A stretch of 64,000 nucleotides of DNA from Cognatundibacterium rugosum (GCF_014284365.1 NZ_JACOGG010000003.1:280943-344942), one strand, 5' to 3'; counted from the first letter of the stretch, positions 1 to 7,915 are shown. Translations and numbers: made by a program. The notes: generated by a model not told the origin, from the letters alone.

Positions 1-1034
1 TCGGCAGATTCTGCAGCATTCAGGGCTTGAATTTCATCGTTGTCAAAGAAGCTCTCAGACGACTTGCGGCCACGCTTGGCAGGCTCTTTACTGCCGGGCA
101 TGACATAGGCAGAGGTGTCGATCTCAGTCGCTTTCGACAGCAGTTCAGGTGCGGCGGTTGCCACAGGTTTGACTTCCGCGGCAGGTTTGGCGCTCAGCAC
201 ACTGCTGGCAGCGACCCGTGGCATCGCTACTTCTGCGATGACTGGAGCGGTGAAGGCGGGTGCCGGTGCACGCGTTTCGATATGGCTCGCTGCCGGTGTG
301 GCAGGACGGCTGAAGCTGGTTGCCTGTGCGCTGATCGCAGCCGGGGTGGCTGGTGCAGCTTGTGCAACTGGCTTGAGCGTCGTGACAGGCGCAGGTGCCG
401 CGAATTTTGTATTGCTGATGCGGCTTTCACGTTTTACGCTGACGGTGACTGCCTTGCTGTCCTGCTGGTCAGACAATAATAATTTTTTTGCAGGTTTGAC
501 GCTGGTCTTCCGAATCACCGCAGCACGAGGCTTGGCAATATCGGCACCGGTCAGTGTCAGTAATTCCGCTTTCAAATCGGCACGGATTTCTGTTTTGATT
601 TCGGCCTTAGGTTCGGCCGGGGTTTCTGTTTCCAGTGAAGCTGCAGTAAGTGCGCCGCTTTCATCAGTCGTGGTACCCGCAGTCTGATCGGACGGCAGTG
701 TTTCGCCCAGTTCTGAAACGGTGGTTTCAGCCGGCAATTCCTCGACGGGAAGCGAACTCATTGCTTCGATATCTTCAGCGGTCAATGCTTTGGGCGTGAC
801 GATGGCGGCTGCAGACACCGCCTGCATACGCGAGCGGCGTTTGGTTATCACTGTTACAGGAGCGGCTGGAGAGGCGACATTTTCAGCAGATTCAGCGACC
901 GTAGCCTCTGTCGTCACTTCATTGCTGGAGCTGGACAGGGTCGGGCGATTCAACTGTAATGTTTTCTTTCCCAGGGTGAGTGTGGAACCTGTTTTAGAAA
1001 TAGAAATCGTTGAGTCAGTTAAGCTGTTTTTCAT
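1..1034 (-). CDS. Partial low-complexity Ala/Pro/Lys protein, C-terminus outside window
   Basis: The reading frame is open without a stop from the ATG at 1034 to the left edge (344 codons). I do not recognise the protein. The N-terminus carries a short segment, residues about 16-35, with the motif GKKTLQLNRP, then a long disordered Ala/Pro/Thr/Glu stretch with scattered basic clusters (KRRSR near residue 70, AKRGRKSSES near residue 325). Basic KKTLxL motifs followed by disordered linkers occur at the front of some RNA-binding or translation-related proteins, so a nucleic-acid-binding role is possible but is only a guess. The folded domain, if any, lies outside. Codon use is like the neighbours. 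Opposite-strand frames in this stretch are shorter and lack homology-like features. Confidence 0.6.
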   Translation of the reverse strand, partial: MKNSLTDSTISISKTGSTLTLGKKTLQLNRPTLSSSSNEVTTEATVAESAENVASPAAPVTVITKRRSRMQAVSAAAIVTPKALTAEDIEAMSSLPVEELPAETTVSELGETLPSDQTAGTTTDESGALTAASLETETPAEPKAEIKTEIRADLKAELLTLTGADIAKPRAAVIRKTSVKPAKKLLLSDQQDSKAVTVSVKRESRISNTKFAAPAPVTTLKPVAQAAPATPAAISAQATSFSRPATPAASHIETRAPAPAFTAPVIAEVAMPRVAASSVLSAKPAAEVKPVATAAPELLSKATEIDTSAYVMPGSKEPAKRGRKSSESFFDNDEIQALNAAESA

Positions 1035-1041
1035 GTAACAA

Positions 1042-1070
1042 AATCGAATGCGACAACAAAGGCTTGTCAA
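1042..1070 (-). promoter_or_regulatory. Possible sigma-70 promoter of the left-edge gene
   Basis: A perfect -35 TTGACA (1070-1065) is followed after 17 bp by a weak -10 TCGATT (1047-1042). Transcription would start almost at the ATG (1034), giving a nearly leaderless message, which makes this call uncertain. Confidence 0.3.
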
Positions 1071-1136
1071 TAGTGTATGGCAATGGCGGTAGGCTGCTGA
1101 CGATCATGTGTTGTAGATCAACGGCAGACACGGACG

Positions 1137-1161
1137 AAAAAGCCCGCTGTAGTAGCGGGCT
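1137..1161 (-). terminator. Rho-independent terminator, minus strand
   Basis: 8-bp perfect stem AGCCCGCT/AGCGGGCT with 5-nt loop, followed on the minus strand by TTTTTCG. It ends the candidate small RNA. Confidence 0.7.
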
Positions 1162-1217
1162 ACGCTGATGAAAGCGGATTCATCTTGCTCAAACTGGATC
1201 TCTTAAGAGACGCGAGG
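1137..1217 (-). ncRNA. Candidate small RNA, about 80 nt
   Basis: On the minus strand a good sigma-70 promoter (1251-1223) is followed by about 80 bp without an ORF and then a rho-independent terminator. The predicted RNA contains a 12-bp palindrome TCTCTTAAGAGA (1199-1210), a hairpin GATGAA/TTCATC (1167-1172 with 1179-1184) and the terminal hairpin AGCCCGCT-GTAGT-AGCGGGCT (1141-1161) ending in five U residues. The next gene starts about 100 nt further downstream, so this could also be an attenuated leader of that gene. I do not recognise an RNA family. Confidence 0.5.
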
Positions 1218-1222
1218 GCAGA

Positions 1223-1251
1223 ATTATCCTCGGCTTGGCTCTTCTTGACAA
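1223..1251 (-). promoter_or_regulatory. Sigma-70 promoter of the candidate small RNA
   Basis: -35 TTGTCA (1251-1246, 5 of 6 to consensus), 17-bp spacer, -10 GATAAT (1228-1223, 5 of 6). The predicted start is near 1217. It lies in a 520-bp gap with no other gene. Confidence 0.55.
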
Positions 1252-1261
1252 GTTTTGTCTG

Positions 1262-1556
1262 TAATTTCCTGGATTTTTAAAAGTGCGCAATTGTAGTGTT
1301 TTTTTTCATTCTCGTGGGAGCGCTAGGCCAGGCAAGGCTTTCAAGAGAGTGGGGTAACGGAATGCGACAAATGGAGGAGGGAATATGCAGCATATAGAAT
1401 ATACAATTAATTCCCGTTTTACTGTTGATGTGTGCGCGATCATCGTCTTTTTTTGAAAACTAGCGCGGTACGGCGTCTGTTCAGCGGGCTGCCGAATAAA
1501 GCGGCAGCGCTGAAGCGGATAGCCCGGCTTGCAGGCTGGCTATCCGGCAACTGAGG
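1262..1556. other. Intergenic stretch with two hairpins after the PstS paralogue
   Basis: No gene is visible here. Two hairpins lie just beyond the stop of the minus-strand PstS paralogue: GGATAGCC/GGCTATCC (1517-1524 with 1538-1545) and GCTGCCG/CGGCAGC (1488-1494 with 1502-1508). Neither has a U run, so they are at best weak 3-prime-end structures. Confidence 0.4.
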
Positions 1557-1558
1557 TC

Positions 1559-2596
1559 TCAGATAGACCAGTTCAGCGGTGTGCCTTTCTGATCGGTCAC
1601 GGTAGTCATCTCCCTGAACACGCGCGCTTGTAATGCATCAGGCAGACGCACAAAGTCCACACTGTTAACCAGGCGGTCACCATTGAGGAAAGCCCAGTTG
1701 AAGTACTTGAGTGTTGCTTTCGCCTGTTCAGTATTGACTGCAGCCTGCGGCATAATGACAAAGGTTCCCATGGTGATTGGCCAGGACTTGGCACCAGGTT
1801 TGTCGGTTAGCGCTTCCTCGAAATTGCCGCTGGCTTTCCAACTGCTATTGCTCAGTGCGCTGGAAAAAGATTCTGCGTTTGGTAACACAAATTTCCCTTC
1901 CCTGTTTTGCAGTTGTGCGACGTCGAGTTTTTCCTGAACTACATAGTTATAGTCGACGTAGCTAATACCATACGGTGTTTTTTTCAGTCTGGCAGCCAGC
2001 AGACTGCTGCCTTTCACCTGCTGCACGCTGTCATTCCATTGTATGGTGAAGTTTTTCCCATACTGATTTTGCCATTCCGGATTGGATTTGCTCAGATAGT
2101 CGCTGAAATTATAGGTACTGCCCGATCCATCCTGGCGCGCGATGACCTCGATGGCATGGGCTGGTAAGCGTAAACCAGGATTCAGGCTTTGAATTGCCTG
2201 ATCATTCCAAAGCTGGATTTTTTTGGAAAATATTTGCGATAACAGGGCGCTATTGAGCTTCAGTTCGCCGGAGCGCAGGCCAGGAACATGGTAAATAATC
2301 GCGACACCGGATACAGCGGAAGGGAACTGTATCAGTTTTGCTTTCTTTAACTCCGCAGAGGGCAAGGCTACATCACTCGCACCGAAATCCAGCTCATTGT
2401 TTTTGATTTTGCGTACGCCAGCGGATGAGCCTATGGCTTGATAATCAATTTTTGATGCAGTTGTTTTCGCGTAGGCATCAGCCCAGGTTTGGTAGAGTGG
2501 TGCGGCTGCGGAAGATCCGGCACCTCTAATTTCATTTGCGCCAGCGCAGGCGGATGTCAGAGAAATCAAGCTGAAGAGTAGTGCTTTGCGTATCAT
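1559..2596 (-). CDS. PstS-like phosphate-binding periplasmic protein (paralogue)
   Basis: Periplasmic solute-binding protein of the PstS family, 345 aa. It has an N-terminal signal peptide (hydrophobic residues 5-17, likely cut after AGA near residue 20), the mature start EIRGAGSSAAAPLYQ matching the PstS GAGAT-type motif, FGASD near residue 73 and a phosphate-loop segment ARQDGSGST, where PstS proteins bind phosphate. It is clearly diverged from the second PstS at 7994. It stands alone, with no permease next to it and no Pho box in front; instead a sigma-70 promoter (2659-2632) lies upstream. It may be a constitutive or specialised phosphate or oxyanion binder using the Pst permease encoded 7 kb away (inference). 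Confidence 0.85.
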   Translation of the reverse strand: MIRKALLFSLISLTSACAGANEIRGAGSSAAAPLYQTWADAYAKTTASKIDYQAIGSSAGVRKIKNNELDFGASDVALPSAELKKAKLIQFPSAVSGVAIIYHVPGLRSGELKLNSALLSQIFSKKIQLWNDQAIQSLNPGLRLPAHAIEVIARQDGSGSTYNFSDYLSKSNPEWQNQYGKNFTIQWNDSVQQVKGSSLLAARLKKTPYGISYVDYNYVVQEKLDVAQLQNREGKFVLPNAESFSSALSNSSWKASGNFEEALTDKPGAKSWPITMGTFVIMPQAAVNTEQAKATLKYFNWAFLNGDRLVNSVDFVRLPDALQARVFREMTTVTDQKGTPLNWSI

Positions 2597-2631
2597 GATT
2601 GTTGGTGTGTGGAAAAATAAAAATCGGCGCG

Positions 2632-2659
2632 ATTATCCCACAAGCATTTTTTTTGTGAA
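2632..2659 (-). promoter_or_regulatory. Sigma-70 promoter of the PstS paralogue
   Basis: -35 TTCACA (2659-2654), 16-bp spacer, -10 GATAAT (2637-2632), both 5 of 6 to consensus. About 36 bp separate it from the ATG. No PhoB repeat is visible on this strand. Confidence 0.45.
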
Positions 2660-2664
2660 GAGAC

Positions 2665-2698
2665 ACGTAATTTGCTTGTCATGTCAAGGCGTTATGCT
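2665..2698 (+). promoter_or_regulatory. Weak Pho-box-like promoter in front of the basic protein gene
   Basis: Two 7-mers 4 bp apart, ACGTAAT (2665-2671, poor) and TTGTCAT (2676-2682, good), are followed after 10 bp by a -10-like TATGCT (2693-2698). The geometry equals that of the clear Pho promoters in this window, but the first repeat matches only 4 of 7 positions. Confidence 0.35.
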
Positions 2699-2760
2699 TA
2701 GAGTTAAGTGTTTTGCATAAATTGTTTATATCATTTGCTGATTTAACCTGGGAGATTGAC

Positions 2761-3171
2761 ATGGCTGCAGTCGGAAATAAGAAGGAAGTTGCTGTCGCAA
2801 AGCTTGTTGCTGGACGTAAGCCAGCGGCAGCGAAGGAGCTTGTCGTGAAAGCTGCAGGCTCTACCCGTGCGAAGAAACCGGAAGCTGCGGCTAAAGTTGT
2901 TGCTGAGCGTATTGTCCCAGTTAAAGCCGAGGCGCCTGAAAAAGCACGTAAGACCAAACTGGTACGCGACAGCTTTACGATGCCTGAAGATGAATATGCG
3001 GTACTCGGACAAGTAAAGAAGGCTTGCCTGAAGGCGGGCATCGAAGTGAAAAAGAGTCAGTTACTGCGCATAGGACTGGTTTTGCTGAGCCGCAGCGGAA
3101 CGCCGGAACTCAAAAAACTGATCGCGGAACTGGCACCTTTAAAAGCCGGCCGCCCTAAAAAAGAGAAGTAA
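2761..3171 (+). CDS. Small basic protein, histone-like tail plus ribbon-helix-helix-like domain
   Basis: 136 aa. I chose the ATG at 2761 because GGGAG stands 6 bp before it; the in-frame ATG at 2713 has no ribosome site. The first half (residues 1-65) is Ala/Lys/Val-rich with repeated AAAK/KPA blocks, like a histone H1-type tail. Residues 66-136 contain a strand-like segment RDSFTMPEDEY, a helix and KKSQLLRIGLVLLS, which resembles a ribbon-helix-helix DNA-binding fold. A role in DNA binding is inferred from this architecture; the exact function is unknown. A strong bidirectional terminator follows, and a weak Pho-box-like element precedes it. Confidence 0.8.
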   Translation: MAAVGNKKEVAVAKLVAGRKPAAAKELVVKAAGSTRAKKPEAAAKVVAERIVPVKAEAPEKARKTKLVRDSFTMPEDEYAVLGQVKKACLKAGIEVKKSQLLRIGLVLLSRSGTPELKKLIAELAPLKAGRPKKEK

Positions 3172-3184
3172 AATTTAACTAAAA

Positions 3185-3229
3185 ACAACAGCCTGCAGCG
3201 ATCAAAATCCTGCAGGCTGTTGTTTTTTT
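3185..3229. terminator. Strong rho-independent terminator
   Basis: 14-bp perfect stem (3185-3198 with 3210-3223), 11-nt loop and a run of seven T (3223-3229). It ends the basic protein gene; the A run on the other side would let it work in both directions. Confidence 0.9.
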
Positions 3230-3243
3230 ATCTGCTAATGCTG

Positions 3244-3288
3244 CTGTCATCAAACCGACATGTGGCTGTCATCTTGCTGAAGTATTCG
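3244..3288 (+). promoter_or_regulatory. Pho box and promoter of olsB (three PhoB half-sites)
   Basis: Three 7-bp repeats in an 11-bp phase: CTGTCAT (3244-3250), CCGACAT (3255-3261) and CTGTCAT (3266-3272), the outer two matching the PhoB half-site exactly. Ten bases later is TATTCG (3283-3288), a weak -10. PhoB normally replaces -35 recognition at this distance. It predicts induction of ornithine lipid synthesis under phosphate starvation. Confidence 0.75.
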
Positions 3289-3343
3289 CTCATTATTCTT
3301 CGTCCGTCAGCGTTTCAATCATGCGACTTTACAAGGACGACGA

Positions 3344-4105
3344 ATGCGATTACTCACCATACCTGCCGATGCCAATCCCAGCTTTTCCAAGCTCAGTCTG
3401 AGTCTGGCGACGACGCCGGAAGAGGTCAAAGAAGTACAGCGCTTACGCTATAAAGTGTTTATCGAAAGTATGGGTTTATCTGCTTTATCTAATCCGGATG
3501 GACTGGATAAAGATGATTTTGATGCGTATTGCGATCACCTGATCGTGCGTGACACTAAAACACTCAAGGTAGTCGGGACGTATCGTATCCTCGGTCCGAA
3601 TGCAGCGCGCGAAATGGGACGTTATTATTCTGAGACAGAGTTTGATCTGTCCCGCTTGCAGCATATTCGCTCCGGTATTGCTGAGGCTGGCCGCGCCTGT
3701 ATTCATCCGGATTACCGCAGTGGTGCTGTGATTATGATGTTGTGGGCAGGTCTGGCAGCCTATATGCGCCGTGAACGCTGCAGTCATCTGATTGGTTGCG
3801 CCAGTATCAGTCTGACCGATGGTGGTCAGAATGCGGCAGCAATTTACCGCGGTTTGACAGAAAATGATTTCTGCCCGCTGGAATACCGCGTATCTCCCCA
3901 TCTGCCGTTCCCACTCGATGAAATTGATACCAGCAATACTGAAGCGCGTATCCCACCTTTACTGAAAGGCTATCTGCGTGCCGGCGCCTGGGTTTGCGGT
4001 GATCCTGCCTGGGATCCGGACTTCCATAGTGCCGATTTGTTTGTGATGCTGCCTTTGTCGAATCTGGATAATCGCTACGCCAAGCACTACGGAACAGGGG
4101 AATAA
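3344..4105 (+). CDS. olsB: L-ornithine N-alpha-acyltransferase OlsB (GNAT family)
   Basis: 253 aa, full length for the family. It transfers a 3-hydroxyacyl group from acyl-ACP to the alpha-amino group of ornithine, giving lyso-ornithine lipid in the cytoplasmic membrane. Family features seen: the N-terminal acyltransferase entry RLRYKVFIESMG (residues 33-44), the central EAGRACIHPDYR segment (about 115-126) and CASISLTDG. The OlsA acyltransferase that completes ornithine lipid is not in the window. The Pho box upstream fits the known use of ornithine lipid as a phosphorus-free replacement for phospholipid. The next gene follows after 3 bp and is almost certainly co-transcribed. Confidence 0.87.
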   Translation: MRLLTIPADANPSFSKLSLSLATTPEEVKEVQRLRYKVFIESMGLSALSNPDGLDKDDFDAYCDHLIVRDTKTLKVVGTYRILGPNAAREMGRYYSETEFDLSRLQHIRSGIAEAGRACIHPDYRSGAVIMMLWAGLAAYMRRERCSHLIGCASISLTDGGQNAAAIYRGLTENDFCPLEYRVSPHLPFPLDEIDTSNTEARIPPLLKGYLRAGAWVCGDPAWDPDFHSADLFVMLPLSNLDNRYAKHYGTGE

Positions 4106-4108
4106 ACG

Positions 4109-4966
4109 ATGAAACCCGCTGAGCAGTTCCTGAATAAAAAACTGCATAAAGCCGCTAAGAAAGAAGTGACGCGGTTTAAAACGATCTGGATCTCAGATCT
4201 GCATTTAGGAACCAGCGGGTGTCAGGCAGCGAAGTTGCTCGAATTCTTGCGTGCGACCGAGTCGGAAACCTTGTACCTGGTAGGCGATATTATCGATGGT
4301 TGGCAGTTGAAGCGCCGGTGGTACTGGGATCAAACCCACAATAATGTGGTGCAGACCGTCTTGAAAAAGGCTAAAAAAGGAACGAACGTCATCTTTGTTC
4401 CGGGTAATCATGATGAATCGGTGCGGCAATTCATTGACCTGAATTTTGGTGGCATACAGATACGTGATGAGCTGGTGCACACCACAGCTGAAGGCAAGCG
4501 TCTGCTGGTCTTGCATGGCGACCGTTTTGATGGTGTGATTGCCTGCGCAAAGTGGCTGGCCTATGTGGGCGATAATCTGTACACGGTGATCCTGAAATTC
4601 AATCAGGTCTTCAATAACTGGCGCGCCCGTGCTGGCTTGCCCTATTGGTCTTTATCCCAGTATCTGAAACTCAAAGTCAAAAATGCAGTGAGTTATATCA
4701 CTCAGTTTGAAGATGCACTGGCTGAAGAGGCGCGCCGTAAAGGTCTGGATGGTGTCATTTGCGGCCATATTCACAAGCCGGAAATCCGGGACATCAATGG
4801 CATCCTGTATTGCAATGATGGCGACTGGGTAGAGAGTTTGTCCGCGCTGGTGGAAGAGCCCGATGGCAAGCTGCGTCTGGTTACCTGGCACGATGTGGTG
4901 CAGCATGGTCATCCGGTGTTTGAGCAAACTGGTGTTGAGACGGATGTGGCTGCGATTGCGGGCTGA
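4109..4966 (+). CDS. UDP-2,3-diacylglucosamine diphosphatase-like metallophosphoesterase
   Basis: 285 aa calcineurin-like phosphoesterase of the LpxH/LpxH2 group. Metal-binding motifs are in order: DLHLG (residues 32-36), GDIIDGW (about 59-65), GNHDE (about 98-102), LHGDRFDG (about 134-141) and GHIHKPE (about 216-222). LpxH-type enzymes cut UDP-2,3-diacylglucosamine to lipid X in lipid A synthesis; this branch is often found outside the lpx clusters, so the real substrate may be another membrane-lipid or nucleotide diphosphate. It lies 3 bp behind olsB and shares its predicted PhoB control, which suggests a job in membrane remodelling at low phosphate. A shared terminator with the convergent sixA follows. 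Confidence 0.8.
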   Translation: MKPAEQFLNKKLHKAAKKEVTRFKTIWISDLHLGTSGCQAAKLLEFLRATESETLYLVGDIIDGWQLKRRWYWDQTHNNVVQTVLKKAKKGTNVIFVPGNHDESVRQFIDLNFGGIQIRDELVHTTAEGKRLLVLHGDRFDGVIACAKWLAYVGDNLYTVILKFNQVFNNWRARAGLPYWSLSQYLKLKVKNAVSYITQFEDALAEEARRKGLDGVICGHIHKPEIRDINGILYCNDGDWVESLSALVEEPDGKLRLVTWHDVVQHGHPVFEQTGVETDVAAIAG

Positions 4967-5046
4967 ATCAGTATCTGAAATTCTGCGCTTGATTTTTTAG
5001 CCTTAGCAATTGTAAGACGCCGTCGTTCAGTAATCAGGATGAAAAT

Positions 5047-5076
5047 AAAAAAGCTGTGTTGCGACACAGCTTTTTT
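5047..5076. terminator. Bidirectional rho-independent terminator
   Basis: 13-bp perfect stem (5047-5059 with 5064-5076), loop TGCG, with A and T runs forming the base of the stem. It sits between two convergent units and can serve both the phosphoesterase and sixA. Confidence 0.85.
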
Positions 5077-5098
5077 ACGTGGACTAGCTGGTTTGCGA

Positions 5099-5578
5099 TT
5101 AACGGATAACCAGATCCGGCGTCATGATGGCTTTCAGATAGGTTTGCATTTCTTCTGCGTCTCTTTGTTTTTGCGAGATCCACCAGACATTCGCCTTTCT
5201 GACCGGGTAATCATGCAAAGGGTGGCCGAGCAATTCGCCGACCACCTGGCCCAGGTAGGGCTGATGACCGATGATGAGCACTGGCTCACGGCTATGAGGC
5301 CAATTTGCGGCCAACAGGACGTCCTGTACTGTGGCGGCGGTACCGAGTTCGGGGCAAATCTTAAATTTCCTGCCGCATGTCGCTAACGCTTCTGCTGTAT
5401 CGCGGGTACGGATCGCGGGACTGACCAGAATTTTGCATGTGTCTGGCAGGGTGCTGTCTAGCCAGTAGGCCATCTTACTGGCTTGCTTCATGCCTTTGCT
5501 GGTCAGCTTACGAAACTCATCAGTGAGATCGCCGCTGGCGAGTTCGGCTTCTGCATGGCGCCACAGGATTAAGTCCAT
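5099..5578 (-). CDS. sixA: Phosphohistidine phosphatase SixA
   Basis: 159 aa, single-domain histidine phosphatase. The catalytic start LILWRHAEAE (RHxE in place of the usual RHG) is at residues 3-12; the second histidine is in LIIGHQPYLG near residue 105. SixA removes phosphate from histidine phosphotransfer domains or, in E. coli, from PtsN-branch proteins. Its ATG overlaps the stop of ppk by one base (TAATG), so the two are translationally coupled. This links it to phosphate and polyphosphate metabolism here; which phosphohistidine it acts on cannot be read from the sequence. Confidence 0.88.
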   Translation of the reverse strand: MDLILWRHAEAELASGDLTDEFRKLTSKGMKQASKMAYWLDSTLPDTCKILVSPAIRTRDTAEALATCGRKFKICPELGTAATVQDVLLAANWPHSREPVLIIGHQPYLGQVVGELLGHPLHDYPVRKANVWWISQKQRDAEEMQTYLKAIMTPDLVIR

Positions 5579-7824
5579 TATTCCTCGTTTCGTTCAGATA
5601 AAGAGCCCAGTTGTTGCATCAGGTATTGTTGTGCGCAGAAAGAAGCTTGCTTGCTGCGTGCTTTCTTTCGCTCATAATGACCTTCGCTATCAAGTACCCA
5701 GGCATTTACATTGTCTTTCAGATAGGGATCCAGACCCTCTGAAATGACGCGCTTTTTGAGAGATTTTTCGAGTACAGGGAAGGCAACTTCGATGCGGCGG
5801 AACAAATTGCGGTTCATCCAGTCTGCGCTGGCCAGATACACGTCATGTGCCAGATCATTGCGGAAGTAGTAAATGCGGCTATGTTCGAGGAAGCGACCGA
5901 TCACCGATCTGACCCGGATATTTTCAGACAATCCAGGCACGCCGGGTCGCAGCGCACACGCGCCGCGTACGATCAAATCAATCTTAACGCCATCGGCAGA
6001 TGCTGCATACAGCGCGCGTATCACTGACTCGTCGAGTAAGGCATTCATCTTGGCGATGATGCGACCCGGACGTCCCTCACGTGCAATACGTGCCTCGTTA
6101 CGGATTGCTTTGATAATTTGTGGTTGTAACGCAAACGGAGCCAGCCACAGATAGTCGAGTTTTTTCGGTTTATTCAGACCAGTCAGGTGAATAAAGACTT
6201 CATTCACTTCTGCGGCAATGCCGGGATGGGCTGTTAATAAACCAAAGTCAGTGTAAAAACGGGTGGTCGATGGGTGGTAGTTGCCTGTGCCCAGATGTGC
6301 ATAGTGGCGCAGGTGACCACCATCTTCGCGTCGTATGACCAGCGCCAGTTTGGCATGGGTTTTTAAACCAACCACACCGTACACCACCTGGGCGCCGGCA
6401 CGCTGTAACTTGTCGGCCCAGTTGATGTTGGCTTCTTCATCGAAGCGTGCCATCAGCTCTACCACCACGGTGACTTCCTTGCCTAGGCGTGCGGCGGTAA
6501 TCAGCGATTCCATCAGATCCGAATTCATGCCGGTACGATAAATGGTTTGCTTGATCGCCACCACATTCGGATCTTGCGCAGCAGAGCGGATAAAGTCGAT
6601 CACCGTCTGGAAGGGCTGGAACGGGTGGTGTAGCAAGATGTCTTGCTTACGCAGTAAGGTAAAAATATCTGCGTGGTGATATTTGCTGATTGCTTTCGGT
6701 GAGAAAGGCGGGAAGCGTAAATTAGGTTGTTTGACGTGATCGATTAACTCACTGAGCCTGACCATATTGACCGGGCCATCAACCGGATACAGACGATCCG
6801 GACTCAGGGAAAACTGTTCAAGCAGGAATTTGGCCAGATCTTCCGGGCAGTTTTTTGCAACTTCGAGTCGTACTGCTGCACCGAACTGACGGGTTTGCAA
6901 TTCACCTTGCAACGCCTGGCGCAGGTTTTTGACTTCTTCTTCATCTACCCACAGGTCACTGTCGCGGGTGACGCGGAACTGGGAGTAACTCAGTACTTCG
7001 CGGCCATTAAACAAATCCTCGATGTGGGAATGAATAATCGAGGATAGCAGACAGAACGAAGCGCCTTTCTCCGACAGTTCATCCGGCAGCTTAATCACAC
7101 GTGGCAATACACGCGGCGCTTTGACGATGGCGATTCCGGTACCCCGGCCGAAAGCATCTTTGCCTGCTAAAGAAACGATGAAGTTAAGACTCTTATTGAC
7201 AACTTGCGGGAATGGATGGGCCGGATCCAAGCCTATCGGAGTCAGCAACGGACGTACCTCGCGCTCAAAATATTGCTTGACCCAGGCACGCTGGGCTTCA
7301 TTGCGTTCCGAGTGACGCAGTAAATGAATCCCTTTTCTGGATAACTGCGGCAGGATTTCCTGATTGAGTAATTCGTATTGCTTTTGTGCTAATTGGTGGC
7401 ATTCGGTTGATACCCGCTTTAACATAAACTGGAAAGCAGGGTGTTGTACCAGTTCGCCATCTATCGTATTTTGCGCCAGCAGGCTGGCGACCCTGACCTC
7501 AAAAAATTCATCCAGATTACTGCCGACGATGCACAGGTATTTGAGTCTTTCCAGCAAAGGAATGCTGCGGTCTTCAGCCTGAGCCAGTACGCGCCAGTTA
7601 AACGCAATTTGTGACATCTCCCTGTCAAGGAATATGACCTGCCTCGATGTTTCCGCTTTATTGGTACTTGTCACATTTCTTGCTGCCGGTTTAGATTTTT
7701 CCGGTTTTACTGTGTCCGGGGCAACTGCTGTCACTGCATCTGCGGGTGTAGCCGTCGGATTGACTGTTACTTCTGGGGTGTGCATAGTTTTTTGCATGTC
7801 ATCAAAGCTGTCATCAGCCGTCAT
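5578..7824 (-). CDS. ppk: Polyphosphate kinase Ppk1
   Basis: Makes polyphosphate from the gamma phosphate of ATP. The family start FLDREMSQIAFNWRVL is followed by the middle domain and the two phospholipase-D-like domains with the autophosphorylated histidine region LKTHAKLALV and HYAHLGTGNYH, and HSRIYYF later. The frame is open up to a TTG at 7863, but that codon lies inside the Pho box and before the predicted -10, so it cannot be on the main transcript. ATG 7824 or ATG 7797 is the real start; neither has a good ribosome site and both leave a disordered Ala/Pro/Thr N-terminal tail of 40-60 residues. It is divergent from pstS and followed by overlapping sixA. Confidence 0.93.
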   Translation of the reverse strand: MTADDSFDDMQKTMHTPEVTVNPTATPADAVTAVAPDTVKPEKSKPAARNVTSTNKAETSRQVIFLDREMSQIAFNWRVLAQAEDRSIPLLERLKYLCIVGSNLDEFFEVRVASLLAQNTIDGELVQHPAFQFMLKRVSTECHQLAQKQYELLNQEILPQLSRKGIHLLRHSERNEAQRAWVKQYFEREVRPLLTPIGLDPAHPFPQVVNKSLNFIVSLAGKDAFGRGTGIAIVKAPRVLPRVIKLPDELSEKGASFCLLSSIIHSHIEDLFNGREVLSYSQFRVTRDSDLWVDEEEVKNLRQALQGELQTRQFGAAVRLEVAKNCPEDLAKFLLEQFSLSPDRLYPVDGPVNMVRLSELIDHVKQPNLRFPPFSPKAISKYHHADIFTLLRKQDILLHHPFQPFQTVIDFIRSAAQDPNVVAIKQTIYRTGMNSDLMESLITAARLGKEVTVVVELMARFDEEANINWADKLQRAGAQVVYGVVGLKTHAKLALVIRREDGGHLRHYAHLGTGNYHPSTTRFYTDFGLLTAHPGIAAEVNEVFIHLTGLNKPKKLDYLWLAPFALQPQIIKAIRNEARIAREGRPGRIIAKMNALLDESVIRALYAASADGVKIDLIVRGACALRPGVPGLSENIRVRSVIGRFLEHSRIYYFRNDLAHDVYLASADWMNRNLFRRIEVAFPVLEKSLKKRVISEGLDPYLKDNVNAWVLDSEGHYERKKARSKQASFCAQQYLMQQLGSLSERNEE

Positions 7825-7840
7825 ATATATGGCAATGACT

Positions 7841-7874
7841 ATTGTAGGTGTAAAACATGACAAGTTTATGACAA
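7841..7874 (-). promoter_or_regulatory. Pho box and promoter of ppk
   Basis: On the minus strand: TTGTCAT (7874-7868), AAAC, TTGTCAT (7863-7857), a 10-bp gap and -10 TACAAT (7846-7841, 5 of 6). Each repeat differs from CTGTCAT only at the first base. Transcription should start near 7834. Confidence 0.8.
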
Positions 7875-7915
7875 ATAAAATTGTGTTAAAAGAAATATTT
7901 CACAAATATTTCAGC

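Noticed and set aside
115..1038. Plus-strand frames of up to 190 codons at the left edge
   Set aside because: They are the mirror of the Ala/Pro-rich minus-strand gene, have no ribosome site and no protein-like pattern.
2713..2760. Longer start of the basic protein (ATG 2713)
   Set aside because: No ribosome site; ATG 2761 has GGGAG at the right distance.
7825..7863. Longer ppk start (TTG 7863)
   Set aside because: It lies inside the Pho box and before the -10, so it would not be on the message made from that promoter.
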